From contig JAQGBZ010000197.1 of assembly GCA_034687125.1 (NCBI GenBank), positions 52,944-116,943 of the forward strand: DNA of 64,000 nucleotides, in the 5' to 3' direction. Below are positions 28,501 through 40,600 of the stretch, in pieces. Both the position numbers and the translations under genes were made by a program. Position 1 is the stretch's first letter. Each line of letters starts with the position of its first letter. This stretch comes from Neelides folsomi. Taxonomy: Eukaryota > Arthropoda > Collembola > Neelipleona > Neelidae. The notes under the pieces were generated by a model. That model did no database searches, was not told the DNA's origin, and saw nothing but the letters and a program-made list of their open reading frames with translations.

Positions 28501-31500
28501 ACAGAGCTTATTTACTATCATTCTCCTCATAAATAAATTCTTCCTCACTTGAGCCTACACATATTATATACGTATTTATATATGGTTCTCTCACTAAAAC
28601 AAAATCTTCATAACTTACAAGTTCCTAGCCGGAAGAAAAATGATGCATATAAAAAACCTCAAATGCCCACTTGGAGCAGTAAATAATATTTAAACCGTTC
28701 ATAACTATCTCCTTCCGCCAATCCTTGTCTCCTGTCGTCATTATAAATTTCTTAAAATATGAATTACACACTAAAAGAAGATTACTACGAGGGCTGGCAT
28801 CATTTGTTTTAACTACCCCGTCCAGATAATGAAGATAAGGGATAAAAAGATAATACAGGAGCCATAGAAGAAGATAATACAGATCTGTATTATCTAATAC
28901 AAGAAGATGGTAAAAGTTGTAGGAGAAAACAATCTTCCAATTTGGTTTCGGCTTAAAAGGACAGATAAGGAATAAATAGTATTATAAACTAATTTGGCCC
29001 GACTCAAGAGAGCAAATGAGTTGAGAGATGGGAAATGGAATTTGTTCATCAAAACGCCAGGAGGTTAATAAAGAAGGAGAGTTGTAAGGAAAATAGATAA
29101 TCTCAGCAGGAAGTCTTTAATGAGGAGGTCGGACGGGAGGGATAGGAGAGGAGAATAATCCAATTTCCCATCCTCCTCTCTCATAATCTGGAGTGGAGTC
29201 GGAAAAGGCAAATCCGAAACTTCCAAACTTCCACCATACGGAGAGATGATGTCATTAAAATATATAATATTATTAAATACACATATGACCAACTCCACTC
29301 CATCACCGCTCAAAGGGATTTGAAAAGAAGATTGTGAAAGCTAATTTACTCCTTTTCCATTATATAATATATTATCTATTGATCCTTCATAGCTCCCCTT
29401 ACAGGTGGTTTTAAAGGAGGAAATGTTCTCTCACATTCTTTGAAGCAAATATTGATCTAATAAAATAAAATCACGACGACGTGTATTGATCGGAGAAAGG
29501 ACGCATGCTGCATGGGTTCTCCACCGGTAGACTCTCCGCCTTTCTCCTTCCGCTGAACAATTTGTCGACGGGTTGCCCCGATTCCACATTACACACTTCC
29601 TCTCATCTAAATGTATGCATACTACCTCAACCAAAGACCTACTCCCTATAATATGTCCCTATATACCTCCACACGGCCATTACCTAATTGTTTGTCTCCA
29701 TTCCTCTGGTCGAAAACCGACAAGAGTGAATCAAGTGTATTTCACCAAAGTTCCTTAATTCATCTTCCTGTCAGGTCCCAGTGTAAGTACATGTCCCAGC
29801 TAAAAGGATAAACGAGAGACTCGAGTCCGTGGAACAATTAAGGATCTAAGGGAATATATAAATACAAGGCTGAAGGTAAGTATAGCTCCCACAGAAACTC
29901 TTAGGGAAAAATTGGATGAAACGAATCTCGTTTGGGAAATTGAAGAATGACGTTCAGGAAGGATGAGAGAATCTATGAAAGGAACAATGATGAAGATGAA
30001 TGAAACCGATTATGATGCACTTACTTACAAATCCAATAAATATATGTACTAGCTATACATTTATTATAGTATTACATACAGGGTGGGCCATAAGTATCTT
30101 TCTTTTTTATACGATTGTTTATTTAAAAAAAAAGATAATTATGGCCCAACCTGTATATGACCATTTCACCTACTTTGATAACATTAAACCTTCCTTTTCC
30201 GCAAGGACAATGACAAAGTTTTGACTAACACACAGACATAATATTTTCCCCGTAAAACTTCCTTGTATTCATTAACTTTTGTGTATTATCCAGGGAGCAT
30301 ATTACATCTGTACTTGAATATTTTATACTATATCGAACTCGTAATAGGCACACATAACCCTGGGAAGAATATAGTTACATAAATTGGTAAAATGTCATGA
30401 GTATTATCCTTCCAATACATCGAGTTTGCCCATACATTGCTTCATGAATATCGTCCCTAAGCCTCGACGCCTTCTCTTTCGCATATTTGCAAAAAAAGAG
30501 AGATAAAGAGAAATTGAAAAATTTTAGATGAAAGTGGAAGGAAGGGAAATGCTCGGCAAGTCGGAAGCAATAAAACATGAGGAATGTGAGGAACGGGCTG
30601 AAGGGAAGAGGAGAAAGAGCGACGGATGAATCAATCAACTATTGAGATTGACAAGACACTTTTGGGAGAGCCGTCATGGACGGGTGAAACCTCCGTGAAA
30701 CCTCATTTACAAAACTAAAACCGCACATTGCGGATCCCCATTTCAAATAACTACACTGTCTCTCTCCGCTCAACTCCGCCAAAATTTCCATAGCGTGGAA
30801 GAACTCGGATTCATCTTCCACCCTCCGGTGAGTTTTCACCGCTCAGACGTGCGAGAACTAGTTCTCCTAATGTATCCATATTTAACTTCACGGATGCTCT
30901 TTCACCCAAATATCCATAATAGCCTCGAAGTATATATAAAACCATATCTCCCAGACTTGGTTGAACCATAGAAATACATAAATGTATATGTCCATGTCAT
31001 CTATGCCCACATGAAGGGTAATAAAGAATTCCCTCCAGCTCCCATCAAATGAACCTCATTTGGAGTCTAATTGAAAGTTTCCATTTCCACCTCTGCCCAC
31101 ATTAATGGGAAACGATTCGCGGAGAAAACCTCGAGCTGTCAACATAGGAGGAAAGAGGTCTCAAGAGAAATAGAAATATGACTAGAGTAGTTTTTAAAAC
31201 TTGAGGTTCGGTGAGTTTCTCCATGCTCAATTTATTGACCATATAACAGTTATCGACTACTCACTTACGGCTTAATGCTCTCATGAATTTTAAATATGCG
31301 GGGAGTGGAGAGAGGAACCTTATCTCCAATCACTTTATTCTAAAATGGGAGGCTAAAGGTAAATTCTCCAAACTTCCTTGTGCAAACACATCCATTGGAA
31401 TTGAAGGAAAGTGGAGAAGGATGTAGGACAGGGATATAAACCAACGACTTGTGTATTGATATGTAAATCGTCAAACTCGGGTTAACAGGGTAATCGAGAC

Positions 31501-34059
31501 TCAACAAATCCTTTGGTTCCCTACTACTCAAATCGTCTGTGGGCAACTGGGCAGGATAGCATATAATATGGAACTGGAGAACCCGACCTGAGAGGAAAAA
31601 TGAGAAAAATAAAGGAAGACTTTCTTCCCCACTTTAAGACCAAATCGACTGAGCCGTTTCTCATATTCAAGGGCTCATAAACTTCGCCTTCTATGAATTC
31701 TTATTTAATGCATCATTACTCTGCTGGATGCATTTTTAAAACCTGCATTTCTGCATCGAGATTTGGAATATGTCTTAATGCTCTTCATGGTCAGGTGCTT
31801 TTACAATGGTACGATAAATAGGGATCAATAAAATCAGACATGGCCAGTAAACAAGAATACTTAAATATTACGCTATTATAATCATTAATACTTAAATAAA
31901 GTCACCTCAACATTTATCAAATTTTAAATAATTCCATTAATGTTTATAATTAACATTATGAACAGGTTTCTTGAGAATAAAATATATTCAAATGATTCCT
32001 AAATGGTTATCTAATTTACACTTTATAATTATTATTACCACGATTAAGCTTTTAATTAAGATATTTTTGGATAATTGTTTTTAACTCTACCATACACACG
32101 ATTTTAACTCTCATTTAACTCTATATATAATATTGATTTCTATAATATTTATAATATTGTATTTATTGTTAATTCTAAATATTTAGTAAAAATTGATTTA
32201 TTGAGATTCTTACATTCTGATTCCTCCGTTCTTCGTCCCAATAGCGATGAGTTTTTGAATTGGGTCATAGGCCATTGCCGTCGGCTGGTAGGGAAATCCA
32301 TGACAGAAACTCTGGTTAAAACAAACCCACGAGAATTACACATACATCCATTCGGGTCTCCAATTCATCTACATCCCTTCACATTAGAATTAATTTATAT
32401 TCAGAAATTAAAGACCCCTCCCGGTCTCTCTCTCAGAAGGAATATACATAAATTAGCCGGTACACGAAATAAAGGAGTGTGCAATTTTGGTTTTAAGGCT
32501 TTTTAGGTTGATCGTGAGAAAGTGCCGTTCCTCCTTTCTCCCCCGTTTTTGCACACTTCCTCCTCGGGAGAGACGGACGGTGGAGGAATGGCCGGGGAAT
32601 CGACATCTCTGAATACACTCCTCTCCCAAATATACTCCCAACAAAAAGACGAACCGAGGAAATGACGGAGAAGAGCGAGAGGAAAAAAATTGTGAGAGAT
32701 AGGGAACAAAGACGAGATTTGGATCTTTGAGGGAAATTCGGAGTAATTGGAATTTGCAAATTTTCCACAAAAATTTAATCTCTTCCCGCCCTGCCGCAGC
32801 GGGGAGAGTCTAGAGCTAATAAGTAAATTGAACAACTTCGGAGAGCTATTTAGAAACTGAAAGTTATAACTTTCTATATACTGTTTTACGAGAGAATAAT
32901 CTACAGTTTATATTATCATGCTACTCTCAAAGAATCCAGTCAGACCTCGAGGATCATAAAAAATGAAAGAAGGTTTGGAATGTAGAGATGGAAGTTATAT
33001 GAATGTAGTATAATAGTAATTTGTTGAAAGAAAATCGATACGTTTCCTTTCTATTCATTACAATTACTCGTCGAGCCAAACATAAAGTGAGTAAATTTAA
33101 AAACACAAAATACTGGGAATGAAATACAACTACATCGAATTTACAATGACATGACAAATGGAACCAAAAGTATTTTACAACTTTGGAATTCATTTAATGG
33201 CCAAACATGCCTACTGTTGATTGTTAAGTAAATTAGATACATTGTGAAATATTGCGATATATTGCAATTGAAATGTAAGTAATACATTGAAATGATATAC
33301 AAATTAAAGCAGAATGAGAATTAGTTAAATCGTAATTATTCACAAAAGCTAAAAATGATTTTCCTAGAATTGTAAAATGGTTTATTGATTTTTAAATTAT
33401 TAATTATCGAATAGACATCGTGCCTCGATGACTAATAGTCCAAATTCTACAATTGGCATACACATAAATAAAAATACTTGGAAAATAATTTATGACTATT
33501 GCAATGAAATCATCAATATCGAAGAAAAATATTGACTTTTTCCCCGTCTTTGAATGCCTTTGAATTTTTGCATTGAAGACTAATAATTTAAATTATAAAT
33601 AACATGCTATTTCTGCCCTACGCCAAAGAAAAATTTGCAAAGTGATTTATAAAGTGGCGAATATTTCCACTCTATAATTTTTTATCGTTATTTATAATCT
33701 GGTAATTTAGACACTCTAATTTAACTTTCTTATCCCACCCCGCAAATTATTTAAAAGATAATAAAAACGACCCCAATTAATTGAACACCCAAGCCCTAAA
33801 TAAATCAGAATCTAACAAAATAAATAAAAACTCATTTAACCAAATGACTCATTTTACCAACCTCCCCTTTAATTAAATTTTGTACATGGAATACTGTTTA
33901 TGAAATTGTTAAATCGAACTTTACTTTAGTGACGTTGAAGTGGTCAGCCCTTAGGTTTTCAGGAATATCTGGAGGATACGGGGGCGGGGCGGCGGGTCCT
34001 GCGGCGGATACCGAAGATCTAAATCCGTCGAGGACCCCTTTGAATGTGAACTTCCTCAT
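16586..34059 (-). CDS. Tomosyn: Tomosyn (syntaxin-binding protein 5 family), 21 coding exons
   Basis: Soluble R-SNARE-like regulator that binds syntaxin/SNAP-25 and limits SNARE assembly in exocytosis (family knowledge). Coding exons in gene order, minus strand: 33925-34059, 32214-32311, 26944-27132, 26181-26315, 25893-25956, 24220-24427, 23809-23881, 22911-22956, 22722-22830, 21973-22264, 21379-21831, 21074-21242, 20531-20941, 19968-20040, 18904-19020, 18420-18644, 18086-18268, 17854-17974, 17672-17755, 17051-17175, 16586-16851. All phases join, giving about 1191 residues, the usual family length. Residues 1-45 start MRKFTFKGVLDGFRSS; WD40 repeats follow with LHLWNF, IVVWDL, LTTWNL and VKFWD. 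Residues about 655-860 form a Ser/Pro/Arg-rich variable linker ending in SRSRSSS. The R-SNARE motif fills about 1132-1191, zero-layer Arg near 1151 (LLEERGKNL), ending KYKDKKWYQL. The start has A at -3 and the family N-terminus. No transmembrane segment, as expected. Confidence 0.96.
19752..20040 (-). other. Alternative long form of tomosyn linker exon 14
   Basis: The main model ends this exon at a strong donor (CTG then GTGAGC) at 19968. The reading frame stays open beyond it for 216 nt, exactly 72 codons, to a second donor (CCACCAG then GTTCAA) at 19752 with the same phase. The extension is clearly richer in G and C than the flanking intron and encodes a Ser/Pro-rich stretch (for example SEDSPPPSSPILHSQG). 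It falls in the linker before the SRSRSSS segment, where vertebrate tomosyns are known to be alternatively spliced. Use of this donor is inferred from sequence only. Confidence 0.5.
24428..25892. other. Tomosyn intron between exons 6 and 5, with one opposite-strand ORF
   Basis: Intron of about 1.5 kb. It carries a plus-strand ORF at 24582-24872 (96 codons, listed separately) and an open minus-strand stretch at 25527-25790 of no recognisable family. Nothing else stands out. Confidence 0.5.
24582..24872 (+). CDS. Candidate small protein nested in a tomosyn intron
   Basis: A 96-residue ORF on the strand opposite tomosyn, wholly inside an intron. Unlike most open frames in the non-coding DNA here, it is not low-complexity: it has mixed charged and hydrophobic residues, an Arg/Lys-rich centre (RRRLQLFLRERRKLRISEL) and a balanced tail ending KARLPY. 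The ATG has C at -3 and G at +4. I recognise no family, signal peptide or membrane segment. It may be a chance ORF, a young gene, or part of a spliced transcript. I see no splice partners or nearby poly(A) signal. Confidence 0.2.
   Translation: MEECVRKHLSSFFKLPLGRFVQNETRVFWNEVSMREVLHVNAIGVDTRRRLQLFLRERRKLRISELDEETLNVNGISFYSQNFTQDAIYAKARLPY
28872..28895. repeat. 24-bp perfect palindrome
   Basis: The sequence AGATAATACAGA is followed directly by its exact reverse complement, giving 24 bp with two-fold symmetry centred on AGATCT. It lies in tomosyn intron 2. It could be a dimeric factor site or a chance palindrome; partial copies of AGATAATACAG sit just upstream. Confidence 0.6.
30077..30155. 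mobile_element. Miniature TA-flanked inverted-repeat element (79 bp)
   Basis: Inverted arms of about 33 bp begin TACAGGGTGGGCCATAA on the left and, read in reverse complement, TACAGGTTGGGCCATAATTA on the right, separated by about a dozen bases. The arms differ at few positions. TA at both ends fits the target duplication of Tc1/mariner transposases, and ends starting CAGGGTGGGCCAT are typical of several mariner lineages (family knowledge). There is no transposase, so it would be a non-autonomous MITE or a nearly complete internal deletion. It sits in tomosyn intron 2. Confidence 0.7.
32312..33924. other. Tomosyn intron 1 (about 1.6 kb)
   Basis: Separates the start-codon exon (donor GTAAAG after ACTAAA) from exon 2 (acceptor AACCAG). 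The sequence is AT-rich, with pyrimidine-rich stretches open in several frames at once near 32.45-32.84 kb, which I regard as non-coding. No second gene recognised. Confidence 0.6.
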
Positions 34060-34073
34060 TTGGGCGGTGGCAT
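34056..34073 (-). promoter_or_regulatory. Five-codon upstream ORF overlapping the tomosyn start
   Basis: On the minus strand a short ORF, ATG CCA CCG CCC AAA TGA, ends in a TGA that shares two bases with the tomosyn ATG (ATGA overlap). Both ATGs have a purine at -3. Such an arrangement can lower initiation at the main ORF or couple it to termination-reinitiation. It matters only if the transcript starts upstream of 34073, which is likely but not shown. Confidence 0.55.
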
Positions 34074-37000
34074 CGTGGTGGGATCGTCGAGGCTCTTATC
34101 CACACTGCCTCACAATCAATCGTCAACAAGATTTCTCTCTGCTGGAGGAATCTTCTTCTTCCGTCTGACGCAGTTGTTCCAGCGCAGGCTCCAACCCCTC
34201 TGGAGAACTGTTGAGTCTCAAGGACACCCGGAGCTCCGACAACTCACCCAGCTGCTTGTCAACCCTTTACAACTTCCATCATCCAAACACAATTTGGGAG
34301 GAAATAAATACCAATACGCCAATACCCCACGGGGACTTACTCCAGTAATGATTCCCTAATGAGCGGAAAACAATTTTAGCACAACTTGGAGAACTCCGAG
34401 ACTTCAAAAAGCTCCTTAATTAATTAACCCGAACTTCTTCCAAAGGTCTCCGACGCAGAATGTCGAGGATCAACCGGGAATTGGAATGTTATAAAGTCTG
34501 ACATTAATTTGTCAATGTAAAACCATAACAAGGACCTTTTGAGCGTAATTAAAATTGAAGAGTTTTAATTAAATTATATATCACATTTAATTAAGTTAGA
34601 AATTGAGCAGGTTTAAAGGCTTATTTAAAATAAATAATATTATAATACTTTCTTCTATTCCTAGTAGTAAATTCCTACTTTGAGAATTGTCTCTTTTGAA
34701 TCTTCTCACTATTTAAGCTTCTCCCATATGCTTCTTCTCCAAACCACCTAAAGTTTTTGGTCTAGGAGGTGCAGATGGGTGTGAATAGGATAAAAACATC
34801 CTTATCACACATTGAGGGAAATGGGGAAAGAGAGGAAGAAATGTGCAGAATATTTTTGCAAACGTGGGCCAAATCTTTCCTTATCATTTCTTCACTCCAC
34901 TTCTCCACTTCTTCCATTTGAACAAAATCCATTTCCCCAATGTTCACACTCCTAATCCTGTTTATTGTCATATGGGCTCTGTATATTTTCCCTCCCATCT
35001 TATTTATTCACGTTAAGCATCCTTGAATAAATATTATGTACATGCATAATGATATTTTATTGCTCCTACTTTCATTTCCATTCAGGAGAGTACAGCTGTA
35101 TGCAAAAGAGAACATGCCGTTAACACAAATAAATTCATGTACGAATAAATGATAATTTGATCCGCTAATGAAAAAGATTAAATCTTTTAATTTTCTCAAC
35201 TTTCACGCTGAGTTTTCATAATTATCCCTTCACACTCCTCGCCTTCTTAACTAATTTCGCAGGCTCTTCAATAGAAGTTTTTTAATTTCCGAGTGGAACT
35301 CCAGCTGTGTTCAATTCCTCTTCAACTTCTTCAACTTCCTCAGACATTTCCCGGAATCCTCTCCAACTAAGTCACACGCGGAAAATAATGGAAATTAATA
35401 AAATGGGAAGCTTATGAGGCCATTTGGGATAAAGCTATAGAAAGATCACTCCGCTTAAACCCCGTAAATTGTATTGAGAATTCCGAATGTGATGAATAAA
35501 AGAGAATGGAAATGAGGAAAAGAAATTTGGTTAATGCAAAGTTTACGGACGATTAATTTCAGAATATTTTTCAAAAGCTTGAGATAAGAAAGATCACATT
35601 TTCCGCCAGTTTCCCTAATGGACATTTAAACTTGATTTGTCACACTTCTTCCAAACAAACTTTCCTGTCAGATATTTATTACGAAAGAGAAAGAATGGGT
35701 GATTTGAACATTTTAGCAACTCTTGTTACTAAAAGCCTTTAACCATATATAAAATATATGTAATTCTACATCCCTGTATGAACTAGGATATATAATCTAT
35801 AATTTCATTTCTTTATGCCGCTAGACAATTTTATCTCATGTATTTTATTCCCATATGGAGCATTTTGGATTGTTTATTTGGGGGAAGGTTATTAGAACAA
35901 ATAGTTTTTAATAGACTAGGTCAATAAAAATGATAATAAAATAAATGTGGAAGTTGTTAAGTAAACCCTTTCCTGTTCATCTGCACACTGAAGTGTATCT
36001 GATAGAAACTTGGCGTATTTGTAAGGAACTTTCGTAGTAAATCCACTTCTTACGAACTGATGGCCCTTCTGAAGGAACATTACGAAGAATAGATATTTTC
36101 TCCAACAAGATGTGTACCTTTATTATTGAAAGAGATTCTCTCCGGGATGAAGACAAGATATGTTGTAAGAACTTCCCAAGTAGCCCTATATTCCTACATT
36201 TAATATGAGGTTCTTCAACTCCCATCTTTAACTTTTAATAAAGTCTAAAAGTTTGGAAACTTACTTTTTCTACCCCAAACAATAATTCCTTCAACTTTTC
36301 TCAAACTCTCATCAATAATGGATGAAAGGCGAGAGTATTTTTCTCTGTCTCCTCCTCTCTCATTTCATTCCTCTCAATCTCGCTCACTCACAACTTTCCC
36401 AAACCTAAGTAGATCCAATTCCAAGCAAATTAAAAACAAATTTAAATCAATATCCTTCTTCTTGGCATGCTATATTGATAAAAAAGTTACCCCCAAGGCA
36501 CTTATTATTAGTAAACTTATAATATGGACAGCTTTCATTTGCAATATTGCAATATTGCAATTTCTCGTTCATGTACATTATAGCATACCTACATACAGAT
36601 GATGTATGTAGATGTATTGTATTGTATTCTATTTATATGTGTCATCTATGTACATATGTAATTATCATATCATGCTTATGAGTACACAAGTAGTAATTTG
36701 GTATGGAAATGTTTAACATTCAACTATCACCACGTTTTATTATGCAACTGTTAAGCAGACATCAAGGTTCGTGCAAAAATGCAGTGAAATCGAAGTTTAT
36801 ATAAAATTCAGTGATACAATTGAGCGATATCAAAGGGCTTAAAATGAAAAGAGGAAATCTTTTAAAAGAAACTTGACGCACAGAGTGATTAAAAAATTGG
36901 TAAAAGGGGAATATTTATAGAAATGAATGCAGTGTGGGGGAGGTATGCAGATTTTTCTAAATTGCACTCCAATGAGTCGAGGTTAAAGAGGGGGAATTGA

Positions 37001-37600
37001 GTCTTTATCCCCCTCGAGCACGAGTTTATGATAGTCAATTCCCTCGTTTTCCTCCTCCTTCACAAGAGTAGGATTATAATGTTTAAATGCGGACATAAAC
37101 TTCGGGCTATCTCAATACTTACACTCCCCATGTTCTCCCAATTGTCCTTTAAAAATATCCATAAATTAATGAAAACTATATTTACTTATTCCCATTACGG
37201 AATAGTCAATGAACATTCCAATATCTTAAATACTACTGCTAGACTTTCCTTTTATAAAATTCCCCTTAAACTTTAAATTCTCAAAGTATCTTTATTTTAT
37301 ATCTTACTTATGTTAAATGTTAGAGCTATCTTTAGTACTATCAGCGTACATTTATATATTGATTTATGGAAAGCACTTTTAGTTTTACTCCTTTATATAT
37401 GTAAGTACCTACTACATTACATACTCTATGTATATTAAGTATAAAAATATTATGTAGTTATAATATGTATATATGGTATACCATAGTGTATATCCTAGTA
37501 GTATTCTAAAATGGAGCATCTTTGCCCCGAATGCGACCTGGAGTTTGACATAGTGAAAATAGTGAAATGGAGGTTTGAGTTTGCTCCAGAATAAAAGGAA
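34074..37600. other. Intergenic region upstream of tomosyn
   Basis: About 3.5 kb between the tomosyn start and the 3' end of the secreted coiled-coil gene, both on the minus strand. The first few hundred bases (to roughly 34.3 kb) are GC-richer and probably hold the tomosyn 5' UTR and promoter; I see no clear TATA box. The rest is AT-rich with short simple repeats, including three copies of a GCAATATT-type unit near 36540. No coding exon recognised. Confidence 0.55.
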
Positions 37601-37611
37601 GTTATAATCAT

Positions 37612-37628
37612 TTTATTTCATTTTTATT
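37612..37628 (-). terminator. Poly(A) signals of the secreted coiled-coil gene
   Basis: Two minus-strand AATAAA hexamers follow the stop codon. The first (37623-37628) overlaps the TAA stop itself and the second (37612-37617) lies about ten bases downstream. The short spacing implies a very short 3' UTR. Confidence 0.6.
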
Positions 37629-40600
37629 AGTCTTTAGGTAGCTGTTCGAACGTCTCTGGGTCGTCGTAGTATTCATGATGGCTTATCTGGAGGTGAGCTG
37701 GGCAAGAACGCGACCCTCCGACCTTCTCGGTGTTAAATACACTTATCACCTATTATTATTATGCCTCTTATCTCATCCCGATTTCCCCACGGCCCTCCGC
37801 TCCCCCTCAATTAACGAGGAGGGGAATAGAGACGCCCAAAAGTGTCAAGAGCCCCATTCACCCAAATGACTTATCGCTCCTACGTCTGTCACACAAACAG
37901 TCGGGCACATTTAATTCCAAAGACCCTTTTGACTTTACTTACAGATATTATTACTACTAGCAGACACATTTGGAATTGGATATAAAGTTTATTACCTTCC
38001 TAATCACGAGCTGATCACAAGATAAGGAATTTTAATGATTTAAAATCCGAATGGTACAACATAAAATATTTATGTTCCACGCTTTGATCAAGATGAAAAA
38101 TGGTGTAAAAGGTTTATTAGCACAATTTATATGAAACGTCAAATGAATGTATACCGAGAGAGAATCAATTTTTTTTATTATTAAGTATACTTTTATAAGT
38201 GAGAATTTATCGTAATAATGTAATCAAGAGTAATACTTATGTTTATTAGTAATAAGTGAGTGAGTGTGTGTGTGCATTTTATTAAAGTCTTGTTTATTTA
38301 GTTGGCTAAATTGGAGTATTATGTAGAAAAGGGGCGTCTCATTCCTCAGGTACACGAAACAACTTTTTCCAAAGCTGCTTCTTCTAAAAATGATTAAAAA
38401 ATATTTATTAGTATAATTAATTAACTTCATTTGACATCCAAGACCTTCTTCACTAATTCCACTATTTACAAAACATGCTCGACCATTTGACTCAAATTAA
38501 TTTCTTTTATTTTCCAACCTTCCACATCTGCGATAAGGTTTTTTAAAATCTTTTTATTTCCCATTTGCCGAATTAAAGAATCCTACATGTGCGAACGTAA
38601 ATTTAAACTGGGATGAATCAATCGTGTTGGGCTTAATGAAGCTCAATACATTCTTTTCCGAACCTCATGAAAATCCTCCTCTTGAACTCAACTCCTGCAC
38701 AAACTTAATCTGACATGGGAAATAAAAAGGGATTTTTTCCTGGAACGAGAGGAATTTCCAGATTGTTCCTCTCTTCAACGTTTGTCTTTCTCCCCTTGAA
38801 GTCTCAATAGGGGAAAAATGGAATAAGGCTGAGAAAACCTCCCTAGGTTCCTTTTATCTTCCCATAGGATAATAGGAACTATTATTTTTCTTTCTCTTGC
38901 TTTCCGAAGAGAAAGAATATGAGGTCATTGTGAGGAAAATATATTGTATTTCTCCCCATCCTCACGAGACTCACAATAAAGAAGGCTTAAGAGAGAAACT
39001 TTTGGACAAAATACCAAACAACAACGTCGATCATTCCAAACCATTTCCTTACTTTTTACCCAATACGTAGTTGATCTGAAGGCGAACCGAAGGTTCCAAA
39101 CTACGAGGATTTGTCTTCAGCTTAAGAAAGTGAAGGTTCAAAGCTTCACTTTCCTATTTTAACTCCCTTTTTTAAAATCCTCCCTACAGACTGAAAATGA
39201 GAACGATGATTTTTTTAAAACTTTCATCTTTTAATTCTAAAATCCTATCAATTCTAAAAACCTTTCCTATGTATACAAATGCGTACGTAGATTACATATG
39301 GTACCTGTATGTATTGTTTCCTACAATTATTTACCCAATGTACTAAATATGAATATGCGAAAATTTTGGCACACACATCGCATGCATAATTATAATTTAA
39401 TTATTATCACTATTTCATATTATTTTGGATCTAACCTCTTCCTCGGTGAAATTTCTAAGTTGATAATCATTTTGAGATATTTCTTCAATTTCTTTGTCTG
39501 TGAGAGAGTCGAGGACGTTGGGACTCGCCGTTACCGTTGTCATTCCCTCTTCGGTCGTTGTATCTGGAGGAAAGTCTGGGCTTGAACATCCTGCTTCTAT
39601 TAATGAGGTCAAACTCTTCAGTCGCTCTTCAGACTGTCTTGTGCTATTTCACATATTTAAAGTTATTTCCCTTTCACTCGCATGGAAAAAACAATAATAA
39701 AGAAAATTGATGGATCGAGGAAAAGTTAATAATGTATGAAAAAATCCTCACTTGTTTACAAAACTATCAAGGATTTTATCCAAAACTTCTCCAATTTTTT
39801 CTTCAATCATAGGAACGCCTTCTTGAATTCGATGACATGATTCCAAAAATCCATTTTGAGTCTAAAAAATATGAAAAAAACAATAATAAAAAATAAAAAT
39901 AAATTCAATATAACTTTAACGCTTACTCATTTTAACTCTAATATTTGATAATATTAGAGTTAAAATGAAAATATTATAAGATTATTAGGAGTGCTTATAG
40001 TTTAAATATATAACCAAATCTTTCTCATATTAAAACCAAGTTTTATAGTTTTCTCTTTAATATTCCTAATATAACATATAATAAATAGTCTCTAAATTAG
40101 TTTATTTTAAACACATGCGTAAAGGGTAAAAGTCAAAGTTTATATTTTATTTAAGTGAGATCTATTCATTTGTTCCTGCTCGCCCGTTACAATCCGCTTT
40201 TCGGGTTTACCTCATAAGAAATTTATTTGAATCCGTGAGAGATGCTCAAGGAATGAAAGGAAGAAAGGGACTTACCCGTGACACAATCTCGAACCGTTCT
40301 TGAATGCTCCGAGAAAGCTCAGCCATCCGACGTCCCAGTGCTGTTGACATCGACTCCACGGATGCCAATGCTTCGATTATTACAGCCGCTATATTTACCC
40401 AACATTCATTATTCATCTAAATTAATGAACAATTTTTCGCTTCGGGAAGCAGTTCTTATACCCGAAATTGATTAAGTATTCATTAAAACTTGTTGGAGCG
40501 GAATAAGACAAAATTTAATTATTTACTACTTACGAAAGAAAGTGACTCTTCAATAGAAAATAAGGAATTTATTACATTAAGCCCTAAACCCTATTCAAAA

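Larger units (their letters stand above)
27133..32213. other. Large tomosyn intron 2 (about 5.1 kb)
   Basis: The longest intron of the gene, between the exon coding the HGFPYQPTAMAYD block and the exon starting LGRPGVD. Apart from AT-rich unique sequence it holds a 79-bp TA-flanked palindromic element at 30077-30155 and a 24-bp perfect palindrome at 28872-28895. No additional coding exon was recognised. Large 5' introns often carry enhancers, but none can be shown here. Confidence 0.6.

Noticed and set aside
32453-32835. Three overlapping minus-strand ORFs of 91-110 codons
   Set aside because: All three minus frames are open in a purine/pyrimidine-biased tract within tomosyn intron 1; none joins the exon phases or resembles tomosyn.
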